Source: Actinomycetota bacterium
GTDB taxonomy: Bacteria > Actinomycetota > Actinomycetes > Actinomycetales > Microbacteriaceae
NCBI GenBank assembly: GCA_018268515.1
Contig: JAFDWK010000058.1
Span: 1 to 36,495, forward strand
Reading direction: 5' to 3'
DNA: 36,495 nucleotides
Every line of letters begins with the position of its first letter. The stretch's first letter is position 1. Shown one piece after another: positions 34,548 to 36,495 of this stretch. The notes under the pieces were generated by a model. That model was not told the DNA's origin and made no database searches. It saw nothing but the letters and a program-made list of their open reading frames with translations. Made by a program: the position numbers and the translations under genes.

Positions 34548-36104
34548 GTGTCCACCGAAGAGCACACCCCCGAAACCCCCGCTGACGTCGCGCAGGTCTC
34601 GCAGACCGATGTCGAGCTGACAGCCGCAGCCGCGGATGAGCCCGCAGAGACGCCCGTCGCCGACGAGCCGACCGCCGCGCCCGCCGAGACCTCGGAAGCA
34701 GCCGACGCGGCCGACGCCGCCGCGGAACCGGCCGAGACCGTCCGGGCGTCGCCTGCGGTTCCCGCCCCGCGTCCCCCGGCCACGCCCCGCCCGCCCGCCA
34801 TGCCCCGGCCGCCGGCCTCGGCGATCCGTCCCGCCGTCCCCACGGCGCCGGCCGCACAGGCTCCGGTGAGCACGGGCGACGCCGGCGAGTGGGGTCGCGT
34901 CACCGACGACGGCACGGTCTCGGTGCGCGAGGGCGACCAGTGGCGTGAGGTCGGTCAGTATCCGGACGGAACCCCCGCCGAGGCACTGGCCTACTTCGTG
35001 CGCAAGTTCGAGGACATCGCTTTCAAGGTGAACACGCTGGAGCAGCGCGTGCAGGCCGGTGGATCCGGCGCCACGGATCTCGCCAAGCAGGCGCAGCACC
35101 TGGTCGCGGAGGTCACCGACGCCGCCGCTGTCGGCGATCTGGCGAACCTCCGCACCCGCCTCGACGCCCTCACCGCGTCGCTCGCCGACGCCTCGGCGGC
35201 GGAGGCCCAGGAGGCCAAGGCCGCCGTCGACGCCGCCATCGCCGAGCGCACCGTGCTGGTGGAGCGCTCTGAGGCGATCGCCGCGCAGGACCTCTCCTCG
35301 GTGCAGTGGAAGAAGGTCACCGAGGAGATGGGCGCCCTGTTCGACGCCTGGCAGAGCCACCAGCAGAACGGTCCGCGCCTGCCCAAGGGCGTGGCGAACC
35401 AGCTCTGGAAGCGCTTCCGGGACGCGCGCGCGACCGTCGACCGTCAGCGTCGTGCGTTCTACGCCGAGCTGGACGAGACGCACAAGGCGGCCCGCGACCG
35501 CAAGGCCCGCCTGGTCGAGCGCGCCGAGGCCCTCGCCCCGAAGGGTGTCGACGGCATTCCCGCCTACCGCGGTCTGCTCGACGAATGGAAGGCGGCCGGC
35601 CGCGCCGGGCGCAAGGCCGATGACGCGCTCTGGGCGAAGTTCAAGGCGGCGGGCGACGCACTCTACTCGGCACGCGCCGAACAGGCCGCGGCCACCGAGG
35701 CGGAGTCCGCGCCCCGAATCGAGGAGCGCACCGCGCTGCTCGAGGAGGCGAAGGCGGTCGCCGACGAGGCGAACCTCGTGAAGGCCCGTGCGCTGCTCAC
35801 CCGTATTCAGCGTCAGTGGGATGAGGTCGGACGGATCTTCCCCCGCGAGAAGGAGCGTGCCCTGGACGACCGCCTGCGCGTCATCGAGCAGGAGCTGAAG
35901 TCGCGCGAGGACGTGGACTGGAAGCGCAACAACCCCGAGACCAAGGCCCGCGCCGGAGCCATGAGCGAGCAGCTCCTGCAGGCCATCTCCAAGCTCGAGG
36001 CCGAGCGTGATGCCGCCGAGAGGTCGGGGAACGCGAAGGCACTGAAGGAGGCGACCGAGGCTCTCGAGGCTCGGCGAGCCTGGCTCGGCGCGCTCGAGGG
36101 CTGA
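34548..36104 (+). CDS. DUF349 domain protein with disordered N-terminus
   Basis: 518 residues from GTG 34548, chosen for AAGGAG six bases upstream; an ATG at 34527 would put that SD inside the gene. Residues 1-110 are low-complexity: acidic and Ala-rich, then Pro-rich (PRPPATPRPPAMPRPP). A short beta-rich segment follows (GEWGRVTDDGTVSVREGDQW). Several helical DUF349 repeats come next, with signatures WKKVTEEMGALFDAW, LWKRFRDARATVDRQRRAFY, LLDEWKAAGRAGRKADDALW and RIQRQWDEVGRIFPREKERA. A helical bundle or coiled coil is expected. Function is unknown across actinobacteria. It often lies near relA and rarA, which fits this neighbourhood. It is not an enzyme by any motif I can see. Confidence 0.88.
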   Translation: MSTEEHTPETPADVAQVSQTDVELTAAAADEPAETPVADEPTAAPAETSEAADAADAAAEPAETVRASPAVPAPRPPATPRPPAMPRPPASAIRPAVPTAPAAQAPVSTGDAGEWGRVTDDGTVSVREGDQWREVGQYPDGTPAEALAYFVRKFEDIAFKVNTLEQRVQAGGSGATDLAKQAQHLVAEVTDAAAVGDLANLRTRLDALTASLADASAAEAQEAKAAVDAAIAERTVLVERSEAIAAQDLSSVQWKKVTEEMGALFDAWQSHQQNGPRLPKGVANQLWKRFRDARATVDRQRRAFYAELDETHKAARDRKARLVERAEALAPKGVDGIPAYRGLLDEWKAAGRAGRKADDALWAKFKAAGDALYSARAEQAAATEAESAPRIEERTALLEEAKAVADEANLVKARALLTRIQRQWDEVGRIFPREKERALDDRLRVIEQELKSREDVDWKRNNPETKARAGAMSEQLLQAISKLEAERDAAERSGNAKALKEATEALEARRAWLGALEG

Positions 36105-36131
36105 GCACGACCCCCTCGGTTTCGGCCGGAG

Positions 36132-36140
36132 TTATCCACA
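36132..36140 (+). promoter_or_regulatory. Perfect DnaA box (TTATCCACA)
   Basis: Exact 9-base consensus between the DUF349 gene and the next gene. Single copy, so not an origin. It abuts a very stable hairpin. Could be a DnaA titration or regulatory site. Confidence 0.5.
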
Positions 36141-36167
36141 GGGCGAGGGTCTTCGGATCCTCGCCCT
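36140..36167 (+). terminator. 12-bp hairpin with C(UUCG)G tetraloop after the DUF349 gene
   Basis: AGGGCGAGGGTC and GATCCTCGCCCT pair over 12 bp with one G-U wobble and enclose a TTCG loop closed by C-G. It starts 35 bases after the stop. No T-run follows. Very stable; likely the transcript end. Confidence 0.7.
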
Positions 36168-36192
36168 GCGGCGTCTGCCGCACACTGGTTCC

Positions 36193-36495
36193 ATGCGCGG
36201 CGCCTTCCTGCACCTCCCCGGAGACCGGCTCTCCCTGCCGGAGCTCACCGCGGCACGCCTGGACGGCGATGTCGTCGAGCTGGGCGAGGCCTACGCGCCC
36301 GCAGACCTGGTGGAGACCCCCGCGCTGCGTGCCGCCGCCCTCGCTCCGCTCGTGCAGGGCATGCAGAACGCCGCCTTCGCGGGGATGAGCGCCGCCTGGA
36401 TCCACGGGGCCGGCGATGCGCCTCCCGAGCTGCACGAGCTGCAGAGCGCCACGGGACGACGGCTCCGCGCCCCGGGCTCGCGCCGCGTGCTCGTG
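36193..36495 (+). CDS. N-terminal part of a probable AbiEi-like / DUF559-type protein (partial)
   Basis: 101 codons from ATG 36193, running off the window. The protein begins MRGAFLHLPGDRLSLPELTA, a winged-helix-like head with ARLDGDVVELGEAYAPADLV, then a segment SAAWIHGAGDAPPELHELQS that matches the AAWxxG...P...HE layout of actinobacterial AbiEi-type antitoxin-like proteins. These are often orphan genes without a toxin, so a working toxin-antitoxin role cannot be claimed. No SD is seen; CACACT ends six bases before the ATG, so a leaderless mRNA is possible. Confidence 0.5.
   Translation, partial: MRGAFLHLPGDRLSLPELTAARLDGDVVELGEAYAPADLVETPALRAAALAPLVQGMQNAAFAGMSAAWIHGAGDAPPELHELQSATGRRLRAPGSRRVLV

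Noticed and set aside
36132-36140. Replication origin
   Set aside because: Only one DnaA box, with no dnaA/dnaN neighbours and no AT-rich unwinding region.

Overview
This is a GC-rich chromosomal segment of an actinobacterium, most probably a Microbacteriaceae member close to Microbacterium. The basis is gene order, very high GC at third codon positions, TANNNT-type -10 boxes, and a NamH-like enzyme that fits the N-glycolyl muramic acid known from Microbacterium walls. Nearly every gene is on the minus strand. The exceptions are three genes at the right end and a 29-codon foreign-looking ORF tail at the left edge. No RNA gene, CRISPR array or intact mobile element was seen, and no gap between genes exceeds 300 bases.

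Read in the direction of transcription (right to left on the minus strand), the layout is as follows. (a) rarA, preceded by a candidate leaderless promoter. (b) rpsD alone, with a structured leader and tandem 3' hairpins. (c) A small membrane protein, then alaS-ruvX-mltG-aroE-aroC-aroK-aroB-GNAT-aroQ: alanyl-tRNA synthetase, a Holliday-junction/rRNA nuclease, a peptidoglycan-terminating transglycosylase and five shikimate-pathway enzymes in a tightly packed run. (d) efp-nusB, then a large HelZ-like SNF2 ATPase, then namH (UDP-MurNAc hydroxylase). (e) The pyrimidine operon pyrR-pyrB-pyrC-bPH-carA-carB-pyrF-gmk, whose junctions nearly all overlap, headed by a textbook actinobacterial PyrR-binding hairpin that overlaps the pyrR Shine-Dalgarno. 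The operon makes carbamoyl phosphate, carbamoyl aspartate, dihydroorotate and, from OMP, UMP; pyrD and pyrE lie elsewhere. (f) rpoZ, ended by a 15-bp hairpin. (g) metK-priA-fmt-rsmB. The rsmB reading frame reaches the window edge without a stop.

On the plus strand at the right end are a small membrane protein, a DUF349 protein and the start of a probable AbiEi-like gene. A perfect DnaA box and a UUCG-capped hairpin lie between the last two.

This is mostly core genome and I do not see a wholly new multigene system. The most interesting items are: guanylate kinase fused to an mIHF-like DNA-binding domain; a dispersed palindromic repeat that has become coding sequence at the pyrB 3' end; a broken rsmB 3' end beside foreign-looking DNA; the structured rpsD leader; a PIN-toxin remnant behind namH; and three neighbouring promoters that share one extended -10 sequence.
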